Shown here piece after piece: positions 1-25,000 of a stretch of 64,000 nucleotides of DNA (position 1 is its first letter; each line of letters opens with the position of its first letter). Under the pieces are notes generated by a model. That model did not search any database. It was given only the letters and a program-made list of their open reading frames with translations, and was not told the DNA's origin. Origin of the DNA: Streptomyces rapamycinicus NRRL 5491 (GTDB lineage Bacteria > Actinomycetota > Actinomycetes > Streptomycetales > Streptomycetaceae); contig NZ_CP085193.1 in the NCBI RefSeq assembly GCF_024298965.1, positions 1,364,001 through 1,428,000 of the forward strand. Direction: 5' to 3'. Made by a program: the position numbers and the translations under genes.

Positions 1-2573
1 GTGCTGCTCTCGATGAACACGCGGTGGCCATCGGCCAGCAGGGCCCGGACGGTGTCGGCGAACCGCACCGGTTCACGGAGGTTGGCCACCCAGTACCCGG
101 TGTCCAGCGCGGTGGTGTCGATCCGGCCCGCGGTGACCGTGGAGTAGAACGCCACCGTGGACGCGACCGGCCGGACACCGGCCAGGGCCTCCGTCAGCTC
201 GTCGGCGATCTCGTCCACCTGGGGGCTGTGCGAGGCGTAGTCCACCTCGATCGGCCGCGCCCGGTCACCCGCCTCCTGACACGCCGCCACGGCGTGCGCC
301 ACCTGCTCGGGCGGCCCGGAAATCACCATGGACGAGGGGCCGTTGACGGCCGCCACCCCCACGGCCGCCGTCTGGTCGCCCAGCCCGGCCAGCAGCTTCT
401 CGGCCCGCTCACGGCTCACTCCCAGGGAGGCCATCGCCCCGCCACCGGCCAGCCGCCGCAACGCCTTGCTGCGCAGCGCCACAACCTTGGCACCGTCCTC
501 CAGCGACAGGGCCCCGGCCACCACGGCCGCCGCGATCTCGCCCTGACTGTGCCCGATCACCGCCGCCGGACGTACGCCATGGCCTGCCCACACCGCGGCG
601 AGCGACACCATCACGGCCCACAGGACGGGTTGTACGACGTCGACACGGCCCAGATGGCCCGCCCCGTCGGCGCCGCGCAACACATCGGTGAGGGACCAGT
701 CGACGTGGGGCGCAAGGGCACGCTCACACTCCGCCACACGGGCGGCGAACACCGGTGAGGCATTGAGCAGTTCGGCGCCCATGCCCGCCCACTGCGATCC
801 CTGTCCGGGGAACACCAGCACCGGGCCCAGGTCCCCGGCCACGGCGGCGCCACCGGGGTGCACCAGAGCCGGGTGCGTCCCGCCGGTGGCCAGCGCCTCC
901 ACGGCCGCCAGCAGCTCCTCGCGGGTCTCGCCCACGGCCACCGCCCGGTGGTCGAACACCGAGCGGGTGGTGACCAGCGACCAGCTCACCTCGGCGGCGG
1001 ACGGCCCTGAGCCGGCGGCCATCCGCCGGACGAGCGCGGCGGCCTGCCCCCGCAGGGCCCGGCCGCTACGGGCGGACAGCACCCAGGGCACCACCGCCGT
1101 CGCCACCGCCGTCGCCACCGCCTCGGACTCGTGGTCGGCGGGCTCCGCCGGCTCGGGCTCCTCCTGCCCGGCAGGGGGGCTCGGCTCGGGGGACTGCTCC
1201 AGGATCAGATGGGCATTGGTGCCGCTGATCCCGAACGAGGACACCCCGGCCCTGCGGGGGCGCTCGCCCCTCGGCCACGCCACCGGTTCCGTCAGCAGCC
1301 GTACCCCGCCGCCTTCCCACTCCACATGCGAGGTCGGCTCATCGATGTGCAGGGTCACCGGCAGCGTCTCGTGGCGGAGCGCCATCACCATCTTGATCAC
1401 ACCGGCCACCCCGGCGGCCGCCTGGGCATGGCCGATGTTCGACTTCAGCGACCCCAGCCACAGGGGCCGTTCACCGGGCCGGTCCCGGCCGTAGGTGGCC
1501 AGCAGCGCGTGTGCCTCGATCGGGTCGCCGAGGGAGGTGCCCGTGCCATGGGCCTCCACCGCGTCGACCTGATCGGCGGCGAGGCGGGCGTTGGCCAGCG
1601 CCTGGCGGATCACCCGTTCCTGCGATACGTCGTTGGGCGCGGTCAGGCCGTTGCTGGCACCGTCCTGGTTGACGGCCGAGCCCCGGATCAGGGCCAGCAC
1701 CCGATGCCCGTTGCGCCGCGCGTCCGACAGCCGCTCCAGCAGGACCAGGCCGACGCCCTCGGAGAAGCCCGTGCCGTCCGCGGCGGCCGCGAAGGACTTG
1801 CAGCGGCCGTCCGGGGCCAGGCCGCGCTGCCGGGAGAACTCGGCGAAGGCGGTGGGTGTGGTGAGCGCGGTGACCCCGCCCGCGAGTGCCAGATCGCATT
1901 CGCCCTGGCGCAGCGCCTGGCCCGCCAGATGCATGGCCACCAGCGACGACGAACACGCCGTGTCCACCGTCACCGCCGGGCCCTCAAGACCGAAGGTGTA
2001 CGCCACCCGTCCGGAAACCACACTGGTGAGGCTGCCGGTCGTGGCATAGCCCTCGAAGCCCTCGGGCACCTGGGGCATCCGGGACAGGTAGTCCTGGCTG
2101 GACACGCCCGCGTACACACCGGTCCGGCTGCCCTTCATCGTCGCCGGGTCGACACCCGCGCGCTCGAACAGCTCCCAGGCCACCTCGAGCAGCAGCCGCT
2201 GCTGCGGATCCATCGCCAGGGCCTCGCGCGGGCTGATCCCGAAGAACTCCGCGTCGAAGCGGTCGGCGCCGTCCAGGAACCCGCCGTGCCGGACATAGCT
2301 GGTGCCGGGGTGGTCGGGGTCCGGGTGGTAGAGGCCGTCCAGATCCCAGCCGCGGTCGGTGGGGAACGCGGTGATGCCGTCGCCACCGGAGGCCACCAGC
2401 TCCCACAGCTCCTCGGGGCAGCCGACCCCACCCGGGTAGCGGCAGGCCATGCTCACGATGGCCACCGGCTCCTGGGACCGCTCCTCCATCTCGCGCAGCC
2501 GCTGACGGGCCTGCCCGAGATCCACCGTGACCCGCTTCAGATACTGGCGGAGTTTCTCTTCCGTACCCGACAT
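1..2573 (-). CDS. nigAVI: Type I PKS, module 9 (KS-AT..., 3' part outside window)
   Basis: The reading frame is open from an ATG at 2573 to the window edge, giving 857 residues without a stop, so the gene is cut off. Residues 1-32 form an N-terminal docking coiled coil ([14 protein letters not shown]...). The ketosynthase follows, with DTACSSS (Cys207), VEAHGTGT and SNIGH. The acyltransferase carries GHSQG (Ser676) and YASH (779-782), which mark methylmalonyl-CoA choice. The start lies 16 nt after the stop of the upstream PKS gene, with GAGG just before ATG, so the two are probably co-translated. By position it is module 9 of the assembly line. In nigericin this unit supplies C12 with its methyl and leaves C13 as the ketone that becomes the spiroketal carbon, but the reductive part needed to confirm this lies outside. 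The gene symbol rests on cluster architecture, not on a database match. Confidence 0.85.
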   Translation of the reverse strand, partial: MSGTEEKLRQYLKRVTVDLGQARQRLREMEERSQEPVAIVSMACRYPGGVGCPEELWELVASGGDGITAFPTDRGWDLDGLYHPDPDHPGTSYVRHGGFLDGADRFDAEFFGISPREALAMDPQQRLLLEVAWELFERAGVDPATMKGSRTGVYAGVSSQDYLSRMPQVPEGFEGYATTGSLTSVVSGRVAYTFGLEGPAVTVDTACSSSLVAMHLAGQALRQGECDLALAGGVTALTTPTAFAEFSRQRGLAPDGRCKSFAAAADGTGFSEGVGLVLLERLSDARRNGHRVLALIRGSAVNQDGASNGLTAPNDVSQERVIRQALANARLAADQVDAVEAHGTGTSLGDPIEAHALLATYGRDRPGERPLWLGSLKSNIGHAQAAAGVAGVIKMVMALRHETLPVTLHIDEPTSHVEWEGGGVRLLTEPVAWPRGERPRRAGVSSFGISGTNAHLILEQSPEPSPPAGQEEPEPAEPADHESEAVATAVATAVVPWVLSARSGRALRGQAAALVRRMAAGSGPSAAEVSWSLVTTRSVFDHRAVAVGETREELLAAVEALATGGTHPALVHPGGAAVAGDLGPVLVFPGQGSQWAGMGAELLNASPVFAARVAECERALAPHVDWSLTDVLRGADGAGHLGRVDVVQPVLWAVMVSLAAVWAGHGVRPAAVIGHSQGEIAAAVVAGALSLEDGAKVVALRSKALRRLAGGGAMASLGVSRERAEKLLAGLGDQTAAVGVAAVNGPSSMVISGPPEQVAHAVAACQEAGDRARPIEVDYASHSPQVDEIADELTEALAGVRPVASTVAFYSTVTAGRIDTTALDTGYWVANLREPVRFADTVRALLADGHRVFIESS

Positions 2574-2589
2574 CAGTCCTCACTCACGG
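2574..2589 (-). other. 16-nt PKS junction, class B
   Basis: The gap between the nigAV stop and the nigAVI ATG is 16 nt. On the coding strand it ends GAGGACTG before ATG, which supplies a close ribosome site. The gap has the same length as the nigAIV/nigAIII junction at 27469-27484, and both follow a docking tail ending in IDRELP. Translational coupling is likely. Confidence 0.6.
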
Positions 2590-14769
<12,180 letters not shown>

Positions 14770-14811
14770 GAGGTTTCACCCGGCCCTCGGCGGTCGTCGC
14801 GCCCGGCACAT
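14770..14811 (-). other. 42-nt PKS junction, class A
   Basis: This is the gap between the nigAIV stop and the nigAV ATG. Its plus-strand core cccggcacat is repeated in the nigAI/nigAII gap (46480-46520), and GGGTGA precedes the start in both. It follows a docking tail ending IDNELGVS. The conserved non-coding linker suggests the whole junction was copied with the docking codons. Confidence 0.6.
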
Positions 14812-17800
14812 TCAGGACACGCCCAGTTCGTTGTCGATGAAGTCGAGAACCTGGGCCGCGGACGCGGACTCCAGCCTCTCCGCGGCGGTCATCTCTTGCT
14901 CCGCCGACTTTCGTGTCGCCTTCCACTTGGCCAGCAGGCCTTCGAGCCGCGCCGTGACCGCCCCCGAATCGCCGTCTTCCATCTCGAGACCGATCAGGGT
15001 GGCTTCGAGCCTGGCCAGTTCGTTGAGGACCGGATCGGCGCCTCCCCGGCCCGGTCTGGCGCCGACCGCCGGGGCGATGCGCTCCAGCAGGTATTCGGCG
15101 AGCACCGCCGCGTCCGGATAGTCGAAGACGAGGGCGGCGGGCAGGCGCAGACCGGTGGCGGCGGTGAGCCGGTTGCGCAGTTCTACGCCGGTCAGCGAGT
15201 CGAAGCCCAGCTCCTTGAAGTTGGTGTCCGCCTGCACCCCTTCGGCGTCCACGTGTCCGAGCACGGTGGCCACATGGCCACGGACCAACTGGAGGACGGC
15301 GCGGCGCTGTTCCGCGGCGGGCAGGCCCGCCAGCCGATCGGCCCAGTCGTCCGGCCGCGCGCCCGCTGCCGCCGCCGTACGCCGCGCCACCGTGCCTCCG
15401 GCACCGGCACCGGAGGTGGCGAGGGCGCGGAGCGTGGCGGGGAGGCTGTCGGCGGGCTGGGCGGCGAGGACGCGGGGGTTCATATCCGCCGCGATCAGCT
15501 GGTGGCCGCCGTGCTCGCACGCCGCGTCGAGCAGCCGGAGGGCGTGGTCCGCGGCCATCGCGGTGACGCCCGAGCGGGACATCCGGGCCAGGTCCGCGTC
15601 GGCGAGGCCGCCTGTCATCTCACTGGCCTCGGCCCACAGGCCCCACGCCACCGAGACCGTCGGCAGGCCCAGCGCCTGGCGGTGGGCCGCCAGCGCGTCG
15701 CAGAAGGCGTTGGCCGCCGCGTAGTTGGCCTGTCCCGGGCTGCCCATGACCCCGGCGGCCGACGAGAACAGCACGAACGCGCCCAGGCGCAGATGCGCCG
15801 TCGCGGTGTGCAGATGCGCCGCGGCGGCGGCCTTCGCCGCCCAGACCCGCGCCAGCCGCTCGGGAGTCTGCGCGGTGACGACGGCGTCGTCCAGCACACC
15901 CGCGGCATGGACGACCGCGGTCAGCGGATGCGCGGGATCGACCCCCGCCACCAGATCGGCCACGGCTGCCGCGTCGGTGACATCGGCCGCGACAATGCGT
16001 ACTCGCGCGCCCAGGGCGGTCAGCCGGGCGACGAGATCCTGGGCGCCCGGCGCGTCCGGGCCCCGGCGGCTCACCAGCAGCAGATGCCCGATCCGCCATA
16101 CGCGTACGAGGTGTTCGGCGACCAGCGCGCCCAGTGTGCCGGTGCCACCGGTGATGAGGACGGTGCCGTCCGGGTCGACCGGGGCGGGGACGTCCAGAAC
16201 CAGCTTGCCGGTGTGCTTGGCCTGGCTGAGGTGGCGCAGCGCCTCACGTGTCCGGCTCAGCGGCCAGGTCCGAACCGGCAGCGGCGACAGGGGTGGGGTG
16301 GCCCCGGGCGCACGTGTGGACCCGGTGACTTCGGTGGCTTCGGTAGCCCCGGCGGCTCCGGTGGACCCGGTAGCTCCAGTGGCCCCGGCGGCCCCGGCAG
16401 CATCGGCGGCCCCGGCGGCCCCGGCAGCATCGGCGGCCCCGGCAGCATCGGCGGCCCCGGCAGCATCGGCGGCCCCGGCGGCCCCGGCGGCCCCGGCGGC
16501 TCCGGTGGACCCGGTAGCTCCAGTGGCCCCGGCGGCCCCGGCAGCATCGGCGGCCCCGGCGGCCCCGGCAGCATCGGCGGCCCCGGCAGCATCGGCGGCT
16601 CCGGTGGACCCGGTAGCTCCGGTGGCTCCGGTGGCTCCGGTGGCTCCGGTGGCTCCGGTGGCTCCGGTGGCTCCGGTGGCTCCGGTGGCTCCGGTGGCTC
16701 CGGTGGCTCCGGTGGCCTCGGCGGCCTCGGCGGCCTCGGCGGCCCCGGTGGCCTCGGCGGCCCCGGTGGCCTCGGTGACTCCGATGGACTCGCCGGCTCC
16801 GGTGGTGAACAGCTCGCCCAGTTCGCCCAGCATCCGGCCGATGCGTTCGGGTCCGGCACCGGTGATCAGGTCGTAGACCTGGTACGTCACCCCCGGGTGC
16901 TCCTCCGCGACGCGCTCTGGGTCACGGAGGTCGGTCTTGCCCATCTCCATCAGCCGTCCGCCCTCGGCCAGCAGCCGCAAGGACGCGTCCACGAACGGCC
17001 CGGCGAGGCTGTTGAGCACCACATCGACGCCACGTCCGCCGGTGGCCTCGCGGAACACCTCCTCGAAGTCCAGATCGCGCGACGAGGCCCGATGCGCCGC
17101 ATCGATACCCATCTCCTCCAGCACAACGTGCTTGCCGGGGCTCGCCGTCGCGTAGACCTCCGCCCCCAGATGGCGGGCGATCCGTACGGCCGCCGTGCCC
17201 ACACCGCCGGTCGCGGCATGGATCAGGACCGACTCCCCGGCCCGGAGCCCGGCCAGCTCCACGAGCCCGTACCAGGCGGTCAGGTATGCCACCGGCACCG
17301 AGGCCGCCTGCGGATAGGTCCACCCGACGGGAATGGGCGCCACCATGCGGCCGTCGGTCACCGCCGTCGGGCCGAACGCGCGGTCGAAGACCCCCATGAC
17401 CCGGTCGCCCACCGCGAGCCCGGTCACCTCGGAGCCGTGGCCCAGCACCACGCCGGCGCCCTCGCCACCGAGCCCCGTCTGGCCCGGGACCATGCCCAGA
17501 CTGATGAGTGCGTCGCGGAAGTTGATACCGGCCGCGTGCACCGCCACCCGCACCTGCCGCGGTCCGAGGGGCTCGAGCACCTCCGGGCACGGCACCGGCT
17601 TCACGTTCTCCACCGTGGCCGCGCCGGTCAGCTCCAGCCGCCATGCGGGCTGTCCCACCAGTGCCGCCACACCGCCACTGCTCATGCCACCGGCGCGCAT
17701 CAGCCGGGGCACCCGAAGCCGCCCCGCCCGCAGTGCGACCTGCGGCTCGTCCAGGTGCGCCGCCCATGCCACCGCGCCGCGCACATCCTCCGCGAGCGGC

Positions 17801-20800
17801 TCGGTGCGCGGGTCGAGATCGACCAGAAGGAACCGCCCCGGATTCTCCGCCTGCGCACTGCGCACCAGCCCGCACACGGCGGCCCCGGCCACGTCCACGC
17901 CGCCGTCTCCGGGGGACTCCGCCTCGGGGGCGTCGATCGCGACGGCCCCCCGCGTGACCACCACCAGCCGGGCGTCGGCCAGCCGAGGTTCGGCCAGCCA
18001 GCCCCGCACGAGCTCCAGCACCCACTCCGAGGCCGCCAGACCGTCGGCCGCCAGGTCTGTGCCGATGTGCCTCTCGGACGTGTCGCCAAGGGCGAGCAGA
18101 TACGCGATGGCCACCGAGGGAACGGGGCCGTCACCGTCGAGCGCGGACACCAACGCCTCCAGACGCGGATGGTGTACCGCGCCCGGCGCGATCGGCCCGC
18201 ACTCGTCCGGCCCCAGAACCGCCCAACCGCCGCCGTCCGCCGGATCCGGCTCCTGGCCTTCGGTATCGGTGTCCTGTGCGGGAGCGGGCAGGGACGTCCA
18301 CTCCAAGGTGAACAGCCCGTCCACCCGCGGCCCACCCGAGGCCCGCAGTTGGTCGACGGCGGCCGGTCGCATCACCAGCGAGTCGACGGTCAGCACCGGA
18401 GCGCCGACGGCGTCGGCCGCCTCGACCCGCAGCCCGCGCTCGCCCTCGGCGCCACCCGACTCCTGCCGCTGGGGTGAGAGCCGGACCCGTACGGTCGTGG
18501 CGCCGCCCGCCCACAGCGATACGCCGTTCCAGGCGAACGGCAGCCACACCCGGCCGTCGTCGTGGTCCTCCTCGGGCCGGTCGAGGAGGAACGCCGGATG
18601 CAGCGCGGCATCCAGCAGCGCCGGGTGGATCCCGAACCCCTCCGGGTCTCCGGCGGCCTCGGGCAGCGCCACTTCGGCGAACAGATCGGCGCCGTCCCGC
18701 CATACCGCCCGCAGTCCACGGAACGACGGCCCGTACGCGTACCCGGACGCCTCGGCGCGCTCGTAGAACCCGTCCAGCCGTACGGGCTCCGCGCCCACCG
18801 GAGGCCACGCCGGACCCGGTTCGTCCACCGGGCCCCGCGCGGGGCTCTGTGGCGACGACGGGCCCAGGACGCCCTCGGCATGGCATACCCAGCCCGGGTC
18901 GGCGCCCGGCTCCACATCGCGGTCGGGCCGGGAGTACACCCGCACATCGCGCCGCCCGTCCTCGGTGGCCACGCCGACCACCACCTGAACGCGCAGCCCA
19001 CCCGACGCGGGCAGGACGAGCGGTACCTGGAGCGCCAGCTCCTCCACCCCGCCGCAACCCGCCTCGTCGGCCGCCCGCAGTGCCCACTCCACCAGCGCCG
19101 CGCCCGGCACCAGTACGGCACCCGCCATCACATGCTCGGCCAGCCGGCCACCGGCGCCACCGGCTGAGATCCGGCCGGTCAGCACCAGCCCGCCATCGGC
19201 GAGCCCGACGGCCGCCGGCAGATGTGCGTGCTCAACGCGCTGTAGCCCGGCGGCCCCCACGTCCCCGACGCCACCGCCCGCCGCCAGCCAGTAGCGCTCG
19301 CGCTGGAAGGCGTACGTCGGCAGATCCACCGTCCGGGGCGCCGGATCGGCCGGGAACCAGTGGGCCCAGTCGACGTCCGCGCCATTGGTGTGCAGTTGGG
19401 CGAGGGCGTGGCCGAGTGCGTGGGCATCGGGGCGTTTACGGCTCAGGGTGGCCGCCACCAGCGGGCTCGGCCGCCCGGCCACGCCTTCGCTCCCGCCCTC
19501 GTCGGTGTCCGTCGTCGCCTCGTCGGTGGCGAGGTGCTGAAGGGTGTGCTGGGTCGCGGTGGCCAGGACCGGGTCGGGGCCGAGTTCGAGGAAGACGCCC
19601 GTTTCGGGAGCGATATGGGTGATCGCGGGATGGAATCGCACGGGTTGGCGGATGTGCCGCACCCAGTAATCCGGTGTGGCCATCTCCTCGTCGGCCGGTT
19701 CACCGGTGAGGTTGCTGAGCACCGGAAGGGTGGGCCGGTGGAAGGCCAGGCCGCCGATGGACTGCGCGAACGGCTCCAGGATGGGGTCCATCAGCGGGGA
19801 GTGGAAGGCGTGGCTGACCGTCAGCGTCCTGGTCTTGCGGCCCCTCGCCGCCCAGGTGGCGCGGATGTCGGCGACCAGCTCGATCGGACCGGAGACCACG
19901 GTGTTGCCGGGGGTGTTCAGGGCGGCGATGCTCACTTGCCCGTCGTATGCCGCCAGATCCGCGGCGAGTTCGTCGGCCGTTGCGGCGATGGTGGCCATGC
20001 CTCCGCCGCTGGGGAGTTGGCCCATGAGTGTGGCGCGGGCGGCCACGAGTCGGCAGGCGTCGGGGAGGTCGAAGACCCCGGCGACATGGGCTGCGGCGAT
20101 CTCTCCGATGGAGTGGCCGATGACGGCGTCGGGGCGTACGCCGAACGAGTCGAGCAGCCGCGCGAGGGCGATGTGCAACGCGAACAGCCCCGCCTGGGCG
20201 TAAGTGGTGTGGTCCAACAGCCCCGGCCGCTCGGCCACACCGTGGAAGACCACATCGCCGAGGGGATGTTCCAGATGGGGGTCGAGCAGCCCGCAGACCT
20301 CGTCGAACGCGGTGGCGAACACCGGGAACCCGTCGTACAGCCCGGCCCCCATCCCCTGGCGTTGGCTGCCCTGACCGCTGAAGAGCCACACGGTCTTGCC
20401 CGCCGCCGCTCCACTACCGGGGAGCACCACACCCGGATGGAGTTCGCCGGTGGCCAGCGCCTCCATGGCGGCCACCAGTTCGGCGCGGTCATCGGCCAAC
20501 GCCACCGCCCGGTGCTCGAAGAGCGACCGGCTGGTCGCGAGCGACCAGCCCACATCGGCCACCGACATCTCCGGGTGCCCGGCCACCCGTTCGGCCAGCG
20601 CGGCGGCCTGGCCACGCAGCGCCTCCGCGCTCCGCGCGGACAGCGGCCACGGGACGGGCCGTAGGTGGTCGGGAGAGGTCACGGGCTCGGTCGTGGCGCG
20701 CTCGACCGGCTCGGAGGCCTGCTCAAGAAGGAGATGGGCGTTGGTGCCGGAGGCGCCGAACGAGGACACCCCGGCCCGGCGCGGCCGCTCACCGTTCGGC

Positions 20801-22006
20801 CACTCCACCGGCTCGGTCAGCAGCCGCACCGCACCGCTCTCCCAGTCCACATGGGGAGTGGGTTCGTCAATGTGCAGGGAGGCGGGCAGCGTTCCGTGCC
20901 GGATCGCCTGCACCATCTTGATGACACCCGCGACACCCGCCGCCGCCTGGGCGTGGCCGATGTTGGACTTGATCGAGCCGAGCAGCAGCGGCCGCTCGGC
21001 GGCGCGATCCTGACCGTAGGTGGCCAGCAGCGCCTGCGCCTCGATCGGATCCCCCAGCGTCGTACCCGTACCGTGTGCCTCCACCGCGTCGACGTCGGAC
21101 GGCGACAGACCGCCGCTCGCCAGGGCCTGGCGGATCACCCGCTGCTGTGAGGGGCCGTTGGGGGCGGTGAGCCCGTTGGACGCGCCGTCCTGATTGACGG
21201 CGGAGCCACGGATCACAGCCAGGACGTCATGGCCGTTGCGGCGAGCGTCCGACAGCCGTTCCAGCAGCAGAACGCCCACGCCTTCACTCCAACCGGTGCC
21301 ATCGGCCGCGGCGGCGAAGGGCTTGCAGCGGCCGTCGGGGGCCAGGCCGCGCTGGCGGGAGAAGCCGGTGAACACATCCGGGGTGGCCATCACCGTCACC
21401 CCACCGGCCAATGCCAGGGTGCACTCCCCCTGCCGCAGCGCCTGGCTCGCCAGATGCATCGCCACCAGCGACGACGAACACGCGGTGTCCACCGTCACCG
21501 CCGGACCCTCGAAGCCCAGCGTGTACGCCACCCGACCCGAGACCACACTGCCCGAACTGGCCAGCATGGCGTAACCCTCCAGCCGGGCGTCACCGCCGCT
21601 GAGCCCGGCGGCGTAGTCGTGGTACATCACGCCCGCGTAGACCCCGGTCGGGCTGCCCTTCAACGACACCGGGTCGATCCCCGCCCGCTCCAGCACCTCC
21701 CACGACGCCTCCAACAGCAACCGCTGCTGCGGATCCGTCGCCAGCGCCTCCCTCGGATTGATCCCGAAGAACGCCGCGTCGAACGCGTCGGCGTCGTACA
21801 GGAACCCGCCTTTGCGCGCGTAAGAGGTGCCGGGGTGATCGGGGTCGGGGTGGAAGAGCCCGTCCAGGTCCCAGCCCCGGCCGGTCGGAAACTCGCCGAT
21901 GGCGTCACGGCCCGAGGCGACCAGATCCCAGAGCTCCTCCGGGGAACTGACCCCGCCCGGGAAGCGGCAGGTCATCGCGACGATCGCGATCGGCTCGTCC
22001 CCGTCG
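14812..22006 (-). other. Module 6: KS-AT(malonyl)-DH-ER-KR-ACP-docking tail
   Basis: KS6 has Cys1997. AT6 has GHSIG (Ser2453) and HAFH (2553-2556), the malonyl signature, and starts LFSGQGSQ rather than [10 protein letters not shown]6 is intact (His2779, Gly in place, Asp2953). ER6 has GMVPG with Val3327. KR6 is B-type with Tyr3916, and ACP6 has Ser4091. A repeat-encoded Ala/Thr/Gly tract separates the nucleotide-binding half of ER6 from its last segment (PVRTWPLSR...). Confidence 0.85.
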
Positions 22007-25000
22007 GCCCTCGCGGCGAGGGGGGCACGGGTCCCGACGGTCCCGACGGTCTCGCCGGTCAGCCGGGTGCACAGATACTCCGCAAGCACCCGAGGCGTCG
22101 GATAGTCGAACACCAACGTCGCCGGCAACCGCAACCCCGTCACCACCGACAACCGATTACGCAACTCCACCGCCGTCAACGAATCAAAACCCAACTCCTT
22201 GAACGCCACATCCACCCGCACCTCACCCAACGAACCAAACCCCAACACCACCGCCACACCACCCCGCACCACATCCACCACCACACCCAACCGACCAACC
22301 GCATCCAACCCCACCAACTCAGCCGCCAACCCCGAGGCCGACGGACCACCGGCCGCCATCCGACGGGCGGTCCGGCCGGACACCAACCCTCGCAGCACCG
22401 CCGGAAGCTCCTGACGACCCACCCCGACCGTGTCGAGGGCGGCGGCGACACAGAGGGAGCCGCCCTGCGCACAGGCGGCATCGAGCAGACCCAGTGCCTT
22501 CTCGCTGGACATCGCGGTGATGCCCGATCGGGACATCCGGGCCCGGTCCGTCGCGGCGAGGTTTCCGGTCAGCTCGCTCGACTGGGCCCACAGGCCCCAG
22601 GCCACCGACAATCCAGGGAGGCCACGGGCCTGACGGTGGGCGGCGAGGGCGTCACAAAAGGCGTTCGCCGCCGCGTAGTTGGACTGGCCCGGGCTGCCCA
22701 GGACACCGGCGGCCGACGAGAACATCGCGAACAGAGACAGCGGAAGACCGGCAGTGGCGGTGTGCAGATGCGCCGCCCCCATCGCCTTGGCCGCCCACAC
22801 CCTGGCAAGCCGTTCGGGCGTCTGGGAGGTCACCACCGCGTCGTCGAGCAGCCCCGTGGCATGGATGACACCGGTCAGCGGATGGTCGGCGTCGATCCCC
22901 GCCACGAGCTCGGCCACCGCCGACCCGTCCGTGACGTCCACGGCGGCGATCCGCACCCGCGCGCCCAACTCCTCCAGCCGCGCTCCCAGCTCGTCGGCTC
23001 CCGGGGCGTCCGGCCCGCGACGGCTCACGAGGAGCAGATGGCCGACCTGCCAGGTGCGCACCAGATGTTCGGCCACCAGGCCGCCGAGGGTGCCGGTGCC
23101 GCCCGTCACCAGCACGGTGCCGTCGGGATCGAGCGCCACCGGGGCGTCCCGGTCCTCCAGATCGCTGTCGACGGAGGCACGGATCAGCCGTGGCACCCAC
23201 ACCTGCCCATCCCGCACGGCCAACTGCGGTTCGTCCAGGTCCACCGCTCGCGCGACGACGTCCCGTACGTTGTCCGCGCTGGCATCGGCCACCGGGTCTA
23301 GGCCGAGGTCGAGGTCGAGCAGCAGGAAACGCCCCGGGTTCTCCGCCTGAGCGCTCCGCAGAAGCCCCCAGAGCGCGGCGGCGGCCACATCCGTACCGCC
23401 CTCGGCGTCGGCTACAGTGACCGCGCCACGCGTCACCATGACCAAGCGGGCATCGGCAAGCCGGGGCTCGGCAAGCCACTGCCGCACCAGCGCCAGAGCC
23501 CGTTGCACCGTCGCCAGGCCAGCGGTGGCCAGGTCGGCCACGGCATCGGCATCGGCATCGGCATCCGGGCGCGGGAACTCGGCGAGCACCACGGCCGGGA
23601 CCGGCTTCGTGTCATCAAGCCTCGCGAGCAACGCCTCCAGATCCGGGCCAGCGCCCTCGGCCGCCAGCACCGCCCAGCTGTCGCGACCGGCCACGGGCTC
23701 ATCGGTCCGAGTCGGCTGCGGCAGTGGGGTCCAGTCCAGGACGAACAGACCGTCCACACCACGCGTTGCCCCAGCCCGCAACTGTTCCACGGCAGCCTGC
23801 CGCGTCACCAGGGAGTCGACCGTCAGAACGGGGTCGCCCACGGCATCGGCCACCACCAGCCGCACCGCGCGCTCGCCCTCGGCACCGTCCCGATACGGGG
23901 ACAGCCGAACGCGTACGGTGCTGGCTCCGGCGGCCCACAGCGACACCCCGTTCCAGGCGAACGGCAACCACACCTGGCCGCCGTCCCGCCCCTGGTCAGG
24001 ACCGGTGTCGAGCAGGAGGGCCGGGTGCAGGGCCGCGTCGAGCAGCGCCGGGTGGATGCCGAACCCGTCCGCGTCGCCCGCCACCTCGGGCAGCGCCACC
24101 TCGGCCAGCAGGTCCGCACCGTCCCGCCACACCGCGCGCACCCCCTGGAACGACGGCCCGTACGCATAACCCGCCGCCGCGGAGCGCTCGTAGAACCCCT
24201 CCAGATCAACCGGTTGCGCACCCGCCGGAGGCCATGTGCCGCCCAGCCCCTCGGCCGTCTGGTCCGCGCCTTCCTCCGCCGGACTCAGCACCCCCTCGGC
24301 GTGACACACCCAGCCCGCGTCGGCGCCCGGGTCGGCCTCGCCATCCGGACGGGAGTAGATCCGCACATCGCGCCGCCCGTCCGCCGCCGCCGCGCCCAAC
24401 ACCACCTGGACACGCAGCCCGCCCGACTCGGGCAGCACCAACGGGACCTGCAGCGCCAGCTCCTCGACCCCGCCGCACCCGACCTCGTCGGCCGCTCGCA
24501 ACGCCCACTCCACCAGGGCCGCGCCCGGGGCCAGGACGGCGTCCGCCACGATGTGCTCGCCGAGCCAGCCATCACCGCCACCGGCCGCGATGCGCCCGGT
24601 GAGCAGATGGGTGCTGCCGTCGGCCAGCTCCACGGCGGCGCCCAGCAACGGATGGTTCGCGGCGACCAGGCCGAGCCCGCTGGGGTCACCGGTCGCACCT
24701 GAGGCGTTCATCCAGTAACGCTGGTGCTGGAAGGCGTACGTGGGCAGGTCCACGGTACGAGGGGTGGGGTCGGCCGGAAACGCCGCCTTCCAATCCACCT
24801 CGGCCCCGGCGATGAACGCCTGGCCGAGGGAGTGGAGGAGCTGAGCCTGACCACCGTGGTCGCGACGCAGGGTCGGTACGGCGACCGCGTCCACACCCGC
24901 CTGCTCGAACGTCTCCTGCATCCCGATGGTCAGCACGGGGTGGGTACTGGCCTCGATGAACACCCGATGCCCATCGGCCAACAACGCCTCGACGGCATCG

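Noticed and set aside
16260..16860. Collagen-like Gly-Pro-Gly and Pro-Pro-Glu products in other frames of the ER6 repeat
   Set aside because: Any 9-bp GC-rich repeat gives tripeptide repeats in all frames. Only the ER6 frame is part of a gene.
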